A stretch of 64,000 bases of DNA from Amyelois transitella (lineage: Eukaryota; Arthropoda; Insecta; Lepidoptera; Pyralidae): assembly GCF_032362555.1 (NCBI RefSeq), contig NC_083516.1, positions 2,567,001 through 2,631,000 on the forward strand, in the 5' to 3' direction. Below are positions 1 through 11,532 of this stretch, one piece after another. A program made the position numbers and the translations under genes. The first letter of the stretch is position 1. Every line of letters starts with the position of its first letter. A model generated the notes under the pieces. It did no database searches, was not told the origin of the DNA, and saw only the letters and a list, made by a program, of their open reading frames with translations.

Positions 1-80
1 CTGAACGTGGCCTATCAGTCTTTTTAAGACTGTTGCCTCTGTCTACCCCGCAAGGGATACAGACGTGATTGTATTTATGG
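1..80 (+). repeat. 260-bp interspersed repeat A, 3' end
   Basis: CTGAACGTGGCCTATCAGTC .. CTACCCCGCAAGGGATA .. ACGTGATT is the right end of repeat A, cut by the window edge. Confidence 0.7.
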
Positions 81-260
81 CTTAAAACTTGACAAAGCAT
101 AGGTAAACTTTCAGTAGCGTTTTATCTTTAGCGTATCAACAGCTGATCTTCAATAATATTCAATTAAAAAATTAGTGCTGTTTTGAAAAAATAATTTTAA
201 GAATATTAACGCGTACGAATTTATAAAAGCTGGTTATAACATTTATTCCACCCATTTCAG

Positions 261-3200
261 GATTCCCTATCAAGCCCCCCAGCGACGTTAGCAGTCCGAG
301 AGCCACCCCACAACCCTCGGATCTGGTTTAACGGGTCACAGGTCATGAACGGTCAGAACATCACCATCCCTGCTGGCTCCAGAGCTTCGGTGACCTGCGA
401 AGCTAGGTTCGGGAACCCACCGGCTTATATCGAGTGGTATTTGGGTAAGTGTCCCGATTTTTGGTACAGGTATTGAATTAGACCAGTGTTGTTGTGAAAA
501 AAGATCGACGGATCTTACCTATGAATTAGATTAAAAATATAGAAAAGCCTTTTAAAAAATAAGCCCTATTAAGAAAAATAAAAATAATCTAAACCTTGGA
601 GAAGTTTAGTTTACTCTTGAGTATGATGTTTCCATTTTCATACTGACTACTGTGATATCGACACCACACCACGTTATATTCGTGTACTATATAAATTTTC
701 GGGGAGAATTGTTGTACTACTGCTTGGTTGTTCTACTCGCATAGACTACGTTACTTTAAAGCCCTTGAGAAAGTTAGCCGAAGTCCATAGTTCATAACTC
801 GTGCAACTACGAGGATGCTTTCCACTCCTTCGAAAAAATAGACAATAATCGGAAGTTAGACGAGGTAAGGCGAGATTGCACGAAGTGCAGTAAAGTATAA
901 TACTTTTTAGTTTTTAATCAACTTTGCGATGCAAGTAGTTAATTGTATAAATTGAAAAATATGATTTTGTTGTCTAATCATGCTCTTAGCCATTTCGTTT
1001 CAGCCTGGGGTTAGTATTCGACCAATTTTCTGTCACTCTTGACGCATATTCAGTGACGTCAGCTTTGTCTTCGTTCTTATGCATTACCTTGCGTAATTAT
1101 AGCAATTATTTTCTAGTCACCTTTTCTATTTGGTGCTATCTATAACTTCGCGAGTAGGTAGTGGTATTGGGCCCTTCACAACTGATTTCATTAATATAAA
1201 CATACAAAAAATCACGCCTCTTTTCCGGAGACGTAGGTAGAGATCCCTTCATACTTCATTCGCTTTATCTACATTCATAACTCTCCTCATACAATCTCGT
1301 CGGTTTTGGGTAATTAAATTATACATAATACATACATATAATCACGTTTATATCCTCCACAGAGTAGACAAAGTCAATTGTCTCGAAAAGACAAAAAGGC
1401 CACGTTCAGCTGTTTGGGTGTTTTAATTAAATTTTACTCATTTAAATTACAGAAAAAGAGCGCCTAACAGCCTGGAGTCAGACCAATACGACAGAGATGG
1501 AGAAGCCCCGGCGCTGGGCGGCCAGGTCCACCTTGGAGCTGGGAGCGACGAGGTCTGGCCACGGCAGGCAGCTGGAGTGCCGTGCTCACCACCCCTCTTA
1601 CAAACCTCCTTACTACAAGAACTCTTTTGCGTTGCTTGATGTCACTTGTGAGTTTAAACTTACGAATTAGATAGATAGATAAAACTCTTTATTGCACAAT
1701 AAGAGTGAAACATGCAAATCAGCACAAAACAGACAGAGATGGTACTAAGGCGGTCTTAACGCTAATGCAATCACTTCTTAGTCAGTCATAAATGTATAAA
1801 TGTAAAACGCAGGTTCGTTTTAAGAAAGAAGCGTTACGTTTTAAAGTTGAGAAAGAAGCGAAATCATTTCCAAATTGCTCATTGGATTCCGATGGTTACC
1901 ATGAATTTCGAAGAAATCAAATATTTTGATATAAAGCTAGCTACTTACTTATTTGGCTTTCAGGACTGTAGAAAAAAGACAATGACTTCTTTTCGATTGC
2001 GTATTAGAGACTAAAAATAATGATTTTTGCACTTCTGACAATATTAAAAAATAATAGGACCACTATTCCTTTTCCATGGATGTCGGCGACTAATGGATAG
2101 GATTATAAACTTGGGATTCTTCTTTAAGACGATGGGCTAGCAACCTGTCACTATTTGAATGTCAATTCTATCATAAAGCCTATCAGCTGAACGTGACTTA
2201 TCAGTCTTTCAAGAATGCTGGCTCTATCTACCTCGCAAAGGATATAGACGTGATTATATAGAATGGATTAACTTCTGATATCGCATTTATTTATTTTTTG
2301 TTAATTAAACTATCTATTAATATCTTAATCATAATTTTATTCCAGTCATTCCTGTGGTTTCCATCCACGGAGCTGACCCCAGCATCCTGGCCAACCTTGA
2401 AGAGGGATCCAGTGCCTTAACCCTCGAATGCCGAGCTGACGGCAACCCCAAGCCTTACGTGTGGTGGACCAGAAACGGCCAGGTCATAGCTACCAACGGA
2501 CCGAAACTTTACTTGGCTCCTGTTTCCAGGAATCATACTGGTGAGTTACCGCTTACGATGTAGACAGAGCCAACAGTCTCTTAAAGTTTCACACCGGCTG
2601 CGGCGCGGACGCAGCCACCCGCTTTACTCAACAAGGTGTTGAGAGATGCCTCCATAGCTACACTGTGTGATGTTAGAGTTATCGTTAATTGTTCGATATG
2701 GATGTCCCGAGATGATAGTAGGACATGGAGTGAGCAGTAGACATTGAGATGTCTTTATCTCTGCCAAGACCACTTTCAACTGAATAAAGATTTAGTCAAC
2801 ATTAAGTAAATAAGTACCCGAAACCGCCGAGCTTGCATGAAGAGAGTTATGAATGTGGATGAAGCAAAGGAAGTATGCAGGGATCGTGGCAAGTGGAAAG
2901 AGGTAGTCTCTGCTTACCCTTCCGGGAAAGAGACGTGATTTTATGTATGTATGTAAGTACAAAATATCGCTTATAAGCGACGGAGCGGGCACACATTACA
3001 TGTGAGAGAGAAGTATGCAAATATGTGGTACGTACTAACCTTTTGGGAAGGAGTAACCAACCACCGAGGACTTAATAACAATTCAGGATGTCAAAAAAAA
3101 TATTTCCGATTTTAACTGCCTTTGCGGCAAGCTCAATCGGCGTGATTTGTCTCAGATTTATAACTCACCTACCTGGGTTCTTGGAGTATTAGGTAATAAA

Positions 3201-6200
3201 ATACATTGTAATTTTTCAGGAATATACGGCTGCCAAGCGAGGAATACGTTGGGCACATCCGACTCAGTTAAAATCGAGATTGATATTAAATGTAAGTAAA
3301 TTTTTCCATTTATAAAATCAATGTGTTAGATAATTTTGCGAGAACAGTCTGGAGTTTACAATGAGTAATTCTTATTTTAAAACTTTATACTTACTTTTGT
3401 GTTTTTCATTTTTAATGTTAAAGCTTCAAATAGTGTACCGACAAGAAAGCGATAAAACTGGCTGGAAAGAATTGTTCACTAAGATAGAAGTTAGAAAGTT
3501 TTTCAAACTAACAAATGGTGAAATAAGTACGTGTCTTATCTTAATCCTTTGTTTCACGCTACAACTTGTGTTGAGTTTCTATAAACTTTTACTGTAATAA
3601 AAATTTTAACGAGAAAAAGAATGTATGACGTAAAATGGAAACAAATTCTAGTATATATTCATAATCTTAGTAACTTGACGATTCTTTTTTTGAATCGTGG
3701 TTATGTATGGCCCTTAAGTTGTTATGTAATGAGAGGCTTGAATAACTATGAATCGGACAAAATTCAATGACATCATGTATACTGGGTGAATTTTTTATTC
3801 GTTTTTTGAAATTTTGACAGCATGGTTGGACAAAAGTGAGTGGGTTTCCATAAACACAAATAGCAAAAAATTAAAAAAGGATCCAATTACTCTCCCATCC
3901 AGATTAATTGCTTAGTTGATCAGTCTTAGTAGGGGATAGAAAAAAAAACTTTTTTCTATTATGATTTTTATGTAAAAACTCAATTTCATTGCCCAAACAT
4001 GCTGTGAAAATTTCCAATTCACCTGTTTAAACTTTAATAACTATGGGTTTATCATAAGATTCTGTCTCTTTAAGGGATTGCATTAGCGATAAGTCCGCCT
4101 TTGTACCATATCTATCTGTTTTGTGCTGTTTCGTATGTTTTACTCTTATGGTGAAATAAAGAGTTTTATCTATCTATTTATTTTATTTGCAGACCCTCCC
4201 CGAGTGACGTGGGTGGGCCCGGACACGGCGGTGGAGGCCAACTTGTTCTCGCAAGTCACCCTGGAGTGCAAGGCTGACGGCAATCCAGAGCCTTCTTACC
4301 ATTGGTATCATAAGTAAGTGCATAATCTTTGAAAACACAAGGATGTTTCCATAGAAAATAACATACTGGTTTAAGTACATAGTGAGGTGTAACACATGAA
4401 AGTTACTAGTAGGTATCGATAAAAAAAAGTGCGATGGTATGAAGTTAATAAAAAAATCTCTTTCTCGAGTGAAAAATTGACAATAATATGACTTGTACGT
4501 CCAAAAAGTCTAATTACTAGAGCAGTCTCTGTAGCCTAGCATGCGCGAAGCCGTTTTTATCGCGTGAAAAACTCTCGCTGTTTCGCATTTTTTATGACGT
4601 AAAACGGGACAGCTATAGTTTTCGCGCGATAAAAATGACGTCGCGTATGCCACACTATAAACGGGGCTTGAATTGTATTGTACTGTACATATGCTACATG
4701 CAGTGTAAGGAAGCAATATGTATAATTATCTCAGTATTTACTTTAAGTACAAAAGAGCAAACTAAGCTTAGTACCAGGAAAGGGGCATGCATGTTAATCT
4801 CTCACAAAGTCACCCAATATGCTTTCACGCTGAATAGCCAAACTAACTATTTGAGAAACGAAAATGCCCGTCATCGGGTTAAATCGGTTGCCTCGATTGT
4901 CCTAACACGATTTAGTAAGGAAGACCTTCACTTTCCAGCCCCAAGTTGCCTCGATTATTCTGACACGATATAGTGAACTATCAACAAGTACCTTCACTTT
5001 CCAGCCCCACGTCATCAGGCTACATCACGTCTGTGGCAGACGACCGGTACCCCATCTCGACGACCTCCCAGCTGCAGCTCCACAACATATCTTACGCCCA
5101 GCACGGGCAGTACACGTGCGTTGCCATCAACCACATTGGGACGGAGGAGAGGTAACTATTTGTTTTACCACATCACTACTGTACGAGCAGAAAAAAAATC
5201 CGATAATTTTCGGTCCCCACAATTGTTATCTTAGTGTCCTCCTTGAAATATACTTATTTAAATATGTTTGGTTTTGTAAATGTCGTATCTTGCGAAAGAA
5301 CGAATTAAGTTGACTTTGATGTTTTCATAACGTGTAAGTATTACTTCGTAGATTACAAGTTTAGATGCCGCCAACACTAATGAACTATCCATGACATTAC
5401 CATCATAGGCATTGCCTAGCTGTTATCTTTTTAATTAAATCGCTTGGTTCAGTTCTGTTTTAATGCTTTGATGATAACGAAGCGAATTGGTGTCAAATCC
5501 CCTTTTTTTGCAAACTTGGTGTTTTCTTCATGCTATATCAAATCCTATGTGTTTTCCAGGAAATACGTATCGGAGCCTATCAGATTGAACGTGCTGGGCC
5601 CTCCCATCGGGGCGGAGACGTTCACGTCTCACGCGTGGAGCGGAAACGAGGCGAGAGTGCACGCGACCGTTTGTGCTGACCCTCCGCCGAGGAGGGCCAC
5701 GTGGCTGTGGGGCAGTCTTCGGTTGGAGGTGCCTTCGCAAATTGGTGAGATTATACTTATAATGGGAATAAATAGTTCAAATAGCTCATGGCACTTTTTA
5801 TGCTGATACTTTAATGAGAAGACCACTTGGATGTGGACTAGGCTGACTTTGGTAATGGTCGCCAAAACATGGAGCAGCCCGCCCGTGACTCCTTACAAAA
5901 TCTTAATAGTGCTGTTTAGTTCTGTGTTACTTACTCCCTATTCTATCGGGGGCAGTCTTCGGCTGGCAGTCCCTTCGCAAATGGCGAGATTATTATTTTT
6001 GATAACGAGGTGATTATGCAAACTCTCCACCAAGAATAGCTACTTGATTCTGGAGCTACTTTTGGTTGAGGTGCCTTCGCAGATTTGTAAGATTATACAT
6101 ATTTTATGGACAGCGCCGATGTTGATAGATCTGGTTCTATCAGTGACAAAACTTGTTCGTGAAAGTTTCTGCCAAATTCCAGATACTTAGAAAGATAGCT

Positions 6201-9200
6201 TAGAAAGATTTTAACCGAGAAGTACTATTTTGTATTGTCATATTTGCAGACTATTTAGTAGCTATGATACAAATAATAAAGCCAGATCTTATAATAGAAT
6301 ATATATATATATATATGCCGTGTGGTTCCCGGCACCAATGCAAAAAAGAATAGGACCACTCCATCTCTTTCCCATGGATGTCGTAAAAGGCGACTGAGGG
6401 ATAGGCTTACAAACTTGGGATTCATTATTAGGCGATGGGCTAGCAACCTGTCATTATTTGAATCTCAAATCTATCATTAAGCCAAATAGCTGAACGTGGC
6501 CATTCAGTCTTATCAAGACTGTTGGCTCTGTCTACCCCGCTAAGGATATAGACGTGACCATATGTATGTATGTATGTATGTATAATAGAACGTGCAACAT
6601 GTAACCCCTCTATCTGCTTCAGGTCGTTTCCGAGCGGCGGAACCTTCGGAAGCCAATGGCTGCTATCGGTACACCCTGCTGATATCCAGCTCGGGGGAGG
6701 CCGATGCCAGGATGTACGTCCTGGAGGTGGAGAACGAACGGGGGATCTCATCACATGCCGTCACTTTGACTATACATGGTAAGTCTTTGAAAGGATAAAG
6801 TTATAAGATATAGGATAAAGATATGTGCCGTGTGGTTCCCGGCACCAATAGAAAAAGAATAGGACTACTCCATCTCGCTCCCATGGATGTCGTAAAAGGC
6901 GACTGAGGGGTAGGCTTATAAACTTGGGATTCTTCTTTTAGGCGATGGGCTAGCAACCTGTCACTATTTGAATCTCAATTCTATGTTAAAGCCAAATAGC
7001 TGAACATAGCCTATCAGTCTTTTCGAGACTGTTGGCTCTGTCTTCCCCGCAAGGGATATAGTCGTGATTATATGTATGTATGTATAAAGGAAACATTTCC
7101 CACTCCTGGATCGAGAATATAGACGGAGGTTAGACAAAAGGATGTCAGGTGCTAATTTTACGATAAGGATAAGTTCCTCAACAATGATAGATGAAGTGGT
7201 GGGATAAGGCTTCTCTATTCTTCCAGCCAATTATTAAAGAAATGAAAAATTTCCGTTATCACGCATCATGAATCCAAACCCAATTTTGCAGCGTATCAAT
7301 CTAAAAAATAGATTCATACTCATAGATTATTTTGTAGACAACGACTGTTAGAATATAAACCACTATAAAATAATGAAAGAACTCCCTATCTTTAGTCTCT
7401 CAAAGTTTGAGGATCCTGAGGCTATCATAATTATTTTTATCGATAAAGATCAATGGCGAACAAAACGAGGCTTATGCCCAGCATTACATATGTACATACA
7501 TCATGCCTCTTCCCAAGAGCGGTGGGCAGGGGATTAACCTTTCCATTTGCCACGATCCCTTCATATTTCTCATCTCTTCATTCGCTTCATCCATAATTTA
7601 GAAAAGCTTATCAGTATCGGGTACTCTTGGCCTGACCTTGCCCAGCAGTCGCAAAGTAACTTTTTTTGTAACAAACTCTTTCCTATCAATTCGCTCCTAT
7701 ACCAAAGCAGTTGAGTTATGAAACCACTCATTTAAATGCTGAACATACATGTCTATATATATAATCACGACTATATCCCTTGCAGGGTAGGCAGAGCCAA
7801 CAGCCTTAAAAATACTGATAGGCCACGTTCAGGTGTTTGGCTAAATAATAGAACTGAGATTGAAATAGTGACAGGTTGCTAATCCATCGCCTAAAAGAAA
7901 AATCCCAAGTTGATAATCCTATCCCTTAGTAGCCTTTTACGATATCCATAGGAACGAGATAGAGAGATCCTATTCTTTTTCCTATTGGTGCCGGTAAATG
8001 CTGCACTAATACCATAATACGTTTTGAGACCAATTCAATGTTCTTCTGAACAGAGACGGCGTATGTGGCGCCGATCATAGCAGCCGCTCTGGTCATCGCC
8101 GCTCTTCTGGTCATACTGCTCTGTCTCATCATCAAGTGTCGCCGGCGGAGAGGTATGAGAGGATTTGTCTGATTAATCTTAAGATATATAATGCTTTTAG
8201 CTCCGAGTATTGTGCTTTCAAATCGTAATTGTACGTGTAAAGAATATAAAGTTAATAAGAAATGGGAGTCGCTTCGTGCAAAAACTGACTCACCATATAT
8301 TTGAATAAGCTACAGAAACAAAAATATTTCATATTCTTATATGATTTTACATTGCTTTTTCATCAGCTTTAGGTAAAGGTTTTCCGTGATTCTAAATCCA
8401 CAACTTTGTTCTAATGTACCTTGTATGTTTTCCTTTTATTTACAGAGAGCGTTGAATACAAGACTGATGATTTAGATAGGTAAGTGAGGTTATCTTAATT
8501 ATGTTTGATTGAATATTATTGAACATTTACGAATAATCTATGAAGAAAAAAGCTTATATGAACTTTGCGATTTTTTCTAGTACCTAACCTGTCACTAACG
8601 CTGAATCTATCATTAAGCTGTCTAGCTAAACTAAGATTTCTAGATTTGCGACTATTGGTTCATGCCATTATGTATAAATTGAATTGAAAAGGAGCTCACT
8701 GATTGACTGACAATCAAAATCGTTGGGTCTTAAGATGTCAGCATATAGAGTTCCTATGGTCTAGGATTAAATTGAAATCAACGTTTCGTAAGTACGTAAC
8801 GTAACGACAAGACAAGACATATTCGTTTTGCGCGGGCGCAGCCACGGGCGTACTCTAGTTATTGAAAAGTATTTATGTGTATCCAAACAGCAAGAAGACC
8901 TACCATTGCTCCATCAGTCCCGTAAGGGCCAAGCACATACTTATATGTAAACTAACTTTTAATACATACATATGTACATAAAATCACGCCTCTTTCCCGG
9001 AGGGGTAGGCAGAGACTACCTCTTTCCACTTGCCACGATCTCAGCATACTTCCTTCGCTTCATCCACATTCATAACTCTCTTCACGCAAGCTCGGCGGTT
9101 TCGGGTACTTTTGACCTGACCCTTTACCAGGACGTCCTTAATTAAACTTTTAATAATGTTTCACATCTAGCGAGAAGACAGTTCTGCCAGCGGACGCGGT

Positions 9201-11532
9201 TTACTCCCCCCGCGACCAGCCCCGCATTCCCCCCCCGCAGTCGCGGATGATGACGTCGAGCGTGGCGGGCGTGGCGGCGGGCGCGGGGGGCGGCGCGGGG
9301 GGCGCGGGGGGCGCGCGCTACTCGCCGGGCGCGCTGCAGGTGCGCCGCGCGGCCGTGGTGCTGCAGCCGCCCACCACCGTGTGATGCACAGGTGTGGCGC
9401 ACTACTAACATGTACACGGTTTTTTGATATAGGAACTCCTTAATGTGTGATAGATGTGATTGGAGGGGGGAGTCCGACCGTCGGAAGCGTTTGGTGTTTT
9501 TGAATACCTACTTATATGCATTGAATTTTTCAAAGACAATTTAGGAGGTGGATAGGGGTAGATCATCAGACCACCTTGCAGATGCGGCATATTACTTGCA
9601 CGAACAACCATGCTTTCCAGTCCTGAACAAGGAGAATGACGTCAAGCGTATTGTAGATCATCAGTCCTAGCAACAGACGCGGGTTGCTCGTATGATCAAT
9701 CGCATTCAGGAGCTTCTTTCGTTTGCGATGTAGGACAATTAAAAAGGGGAATATAGATCATTTCATTTGTAACGTTAGACAGTTATTTTTGGGGGTAGAG
9801 AGAATTCAGCCAGCGGACGATCTTTAATAACAAGGGCTCCTTTCATATTTTAGCGGACATGAAAGTAAATATCTGCAGTCATATTGGATTATCAATTCTA
9901 CTAGCGTACGTGATTTACTTACACAACAATATGAGGCACAAACGCTCATTTGAAATCCTAATGCTTTCCTGACACAAAAGATTTTTTAATAGGTACACAC
10001 TTCGCCGGAAGTTTTTAGATTTTTAAGATTTCTTTCCATTACTTTTTTTTTATTGATTACCTACTACTTACTATTCCTCGCGAGTTCACCTCCAAAATAT
10101 ATGGCGTTCGTTATCAGATCTTAAGCTGCCTCCATTTTAAAAATTCTCAAAAATCGGTGTAGCGTTAAGCGTGAAGGCGTTATAAACAGAGATTTATAAT
10201 ATTCGTTTTTGTTTATCACAATAGAACAACTTAAATATTCCATATCCCTGTGTTAGTATTATACCTACTCACAATGTTTAATGACTTGTTTTTATCTTGA
10301 ACACTCTAATGCACTTAATTTCTTACTAATGAGTTATTTTTTCACGGCATGTATCAACTTTCAATAGAATAAGGCTTTCGATAATTGCAAGATTCGATTA
10401 AGTGGACGCCCTTTCGGTACACATTTTATGTTTGTCAGCGAAATGTGATATTAATTAATCTTAATGGCCCATAAGTCTTAACGATCTCAAGTTACTCAAT
10501 ATAAAAGTATATTGACCTCTCGTAAAATCAAATAAACAATTTTCACAAACAGACACCAACGACTTGAAATAGGATTAGATTAAAATTCAATCTAGATAAT
10601 AGCTTCACTGTCCACGCGTACTCACCTGACATTTAATTACTCTAAGTGTTAGAACAAAGAGATTAACATAATAGCTCACAGTTTTGTTGATTTATTTCAG
10701 ATTGATTAAATCTTTGTTTTTTTTTAAATTATAGGATGCGCTCACGTCGCTGGAAAAAGAAGCCAAAGAGAATGTCTACGCGGTCCTAGACCCGCACATT
10801 CAATATGAGATAACAATAAATAAACACGGGGAACCGCCTAAATATTTGTCGCTGTCTAAGCCCCTAACACACCAAAGAACGCACGCTTTCGATCCACATA
10901 GCATATCAGCTAGCAATGAAATTAACAATAACATAGATTACAATGAAAACAGATTCTCTACATTCAAAACAGGACCACCAAAAGCCAGAAGGTCTCACAA
11001 AACGAAAAATAACACCGGTCAAAGTTACATCTGTAAGTCTAATAATGATATCGAATACTGCAAAGATCCCAAATTTGGATGTAAAGAACCTCTTGATGTT
11101 TTCTCGCAAAACTTAAGGAACAACGAAAATAGAAGTTCAAAAAACTATTCGCGCATGTATGAGAGAAATAGTTCCGATAGAAAAGATAAATACATAAATA
11201 ACAATCGCAGGGAAGATGTTTATAGGAACGATAATAAGAGAATATCTGGTCGCAGCCGAAGGAATGAAGATTTCAAGACACAAAAACATCTAGGGGCAGA
11301 AGAGACTGAAAGATCATTTGAAGAGTACAAAGATAGAATTAATACAAAGCGAGACAATGAACATAGCGACAGGCCTAAACCTGGCAAGGTTCGGGAAATC
11401 GCTTTGAGATTCGATAGAAATTGTTCAGAAGAGAAATCTTTCAATTCCAAAAAGGGTAGACCAAAGCCTTTGCAAAGTTACGGTAATCAATCTTATTTAG
11501 ACCACATTTTTCCTGATGCTATAGAAATATGA
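261..11532 (+). CDS. IgSF transmembrane cell-adhesion protein, 5'-partial, 12 exons (long isoform)
   Basis: Exons 261-444, 1453-1647, 2346-2540, 3220-3291, 4193-4313, 5005-5151, 5560-5744, 6623-6778, 8054-8152, 8446-8479, 9171-9339 and 10735-11532 join in phase to 784 residues; the start lies left of the window. At least four Ig domains are visible from Cys/Trp spacing (ASVTCEA..IEWYL; LTLECRADGNPKPYVWW..GIYGCQA; VTLECKADGNPEPSYHWY..GQYTCVA; a divergent last one with CADPPPRRATWLWG..YVLEVENERG). Exon 8054-8152 encodes one membrane helix (YVAPIIAAALVIAALLVILL) followed by a Cys-Arg-rich stop-transfer. The cytoplasmic tail has a Tyr motif (ENVYAVLDP), is rich in Asn, Lys, Arg and Asp, and ends in Ile-Glu-Ile. 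The protein probably mediates cell-cell recognition at the plasma membrane. It is nephrin/echinoid-like in build, but the exact orthologue is not recognised. Exon structure is well supported; the 9339-to-10735 junction is inferred from phase. Confidence 0.85.
445..1452. other. IgSF intron, mostly featureless
   Basis: AT-rich intron between exons 261-444 and 1453-1647. Apart from the LINE family B tail at 1200-1312 I see nothing recognisable. Confidence 0.6.
1200..1312 (-). repeat. LINE family B 3' end (C-terminal coding tail plus short UTR)
   Basis: Reverse-oriented, diverged: AATCACGCCTCTTTTCCGGA .. CATTCATAACTCTCCTCATA. Same family as the copy at 2813. Confidence 0.6.
1663..1790 (-). repeat. 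Retroelement D 3' end with GATA tail
   Basis: (GATA)n then AACTCTTTATTGCACAATAA .. AAGGCGGTCTTAACGCTAAT in reverse orientation. Read on the - strand it ends in an AATAAAGAG motif and a TATC microsatellite. Confidence 0.65.
2046..2262 (+). repeat. Interspersed repeat A copy
   Basis: Diverged near-full copy: ATAGGACCACTATTCC, ATGGGCTAGCAACCTGTCAC, GGATATAGACGTGATTATAT. In the IgSF intron 1648-2345. Confidence 0.7.
2813..2957 (+). repeat. LINE family B 3' end, coding tail readable
   Basis: In + orientation it translates ACMKRVMNVDEAKEVCRDRG then KWKEVVSAYPSGKET and TGA. This looks like the last residues of a non-LTR polyprotein, followed by (ATGT)n. 5'-truncated copy in the IgSF intron 2540-3220. 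Confidence 0.7.
4066..4181 (+). repeat. Retroelement D 3' end, next to the exon 4193 acceptor
   Basis: GCATTAGCGATAAGTCCGCC .. GTGAAATAAAGAGTTTTATC then TATCTATTTA, followed by TTTTATTTGCAG, the acceptor of exon 4193. The tail of the repeat is part of the pyrimidine-rich tract. Confidence 0.7.
4516..4673. repeat. Palindromic MITE family, copy 1
   Basis: About 140 bp made of two inverted arms of about 50 bp. The left arm has GCATGCGCGAAGCCGTTTTT then ATCGCGTGAAAAACTCTCGC. The right arm complement has GGCATACGCGACGTCATTTT then TATCGCGCGAAAACTATAGC. The centre is a short TTATGACGT-type spacer. In the intron before exon 5005. Confidence 0.65.
4888..5010 (+). repeat. Tandem duplication of the exon 5005 splice-acceptor region
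   Basis: Unit 1 (4888-4945) and unit 2 (4946-5010) both have TTGCCTCGATT..ACACGAT.TAGT and CCTTCACTTTCCAGCCCCA. Both contain a usable-looking acceptor (AG at 4938 and at 5004). Only the second keeps the reading frame open. Confidence 0.75.
5948..6107 (+). repeat. Two decayed duplicates of the 3' end of exon 5560-5744
   Basis: 5948-5997 (GGGCAGTCTTCGGCTGGCAG then TCCCTTCGCAAATGG) and 6059-6107 (TTGGTTGAGGTGCCTTCGCA then GATTTGTAAGATTATAC) copy exon end 5709-5744 plus the start of its intron. The first has lost the GT donor; the second has TTTGTAAG. Confidence 0.7.
6317..6585 (+). repeat. Interspersed repeat A, full copy with ATGT tail
   Basis: Starts GCCGTGTGGTTCCCGGCACC, includes GGCGATGGGCTAGCAACCTG, and ends TATAGACGTGACC plus (ATGT)n. 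It ends 38 bp before the acceptor of exon 6623. Confidence 0.8.
6822..7085 (+). repeat. Interspersed repeat A, full copy
   Basis: Same landmarks as the copy at 6317. It lies directly after exon 6623-6778, so that exon is flanked by two copies in the same orientation. Confidence 0.8.
7495..7680 (-). repeat. LINE family B 3' end
   Basis: ATCATGCCTCTTCCCAAGAG .. TTGCCACGATCCCTTCAT .. CTTGGCCTGACCTTGCCCAG. Confidence 0.6.
7757..7997 (-). repeat. Interspersed repeat A, reverse copy
   Basis: Reads ACTATATCCCTTGCAGGGTA .. CCTATTGGTGCCGGTAAA in reverse orientation, some 55 bp before the TM exon 8054. Confidence 0.75.
8966..9140 (-). repeat. LINE family B 3' end
   Basis: AAAATCACGCCTCTTTCCCG .. CTCTTCACGCAAGCTCGGCG .. 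TTGACCTGACCC. It lies 30 bp before exon 9171 of the IgSF gene. Confidence 0.7.
9171..9384 (+). CDS. Alternative terminal exon of the IgSF gene (short isoform, ends PPTTV)
   Basis: If the CAG|GTGCGC donor at 9339/9340 is not used, the exon reads on in frame to TGA at 9382-9384 and the protein ends Gln-Pro-Pro-Thr-Thr-Val. That ending fits the class I PDZ-ligand form (Ser/Thr-x-hydrophobic). With the donor used, the protein goes on into the 265-residue tail of exon 10735-11532. The exon is extremely GC-rich compared with its surroundings and encodes a run of Gly and Ala residues. Which form is dominant cannot be told from DNA. Confidence 0.6.
9391..10734. other. IgSF last intron, no recognisable content
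   Basis: AT-rich, no repeat family or ORF that I can name. It is an intron of the long isoform; in the short isoform part of it would be 3' UTR. Confidence 0.5.

Noticed and set aside
4635..4973. 112-codon + strand ORF in an IgSF intron
   Set aside because: Overlaps a palindromic MITE and the duplicated acceptor block; no protein family signal.
9142..9417. 91-codon - strand ORF rich in Arg and Ala
   Set aside because: Antisense of the GC-rich tail exon of the IgSF gene.
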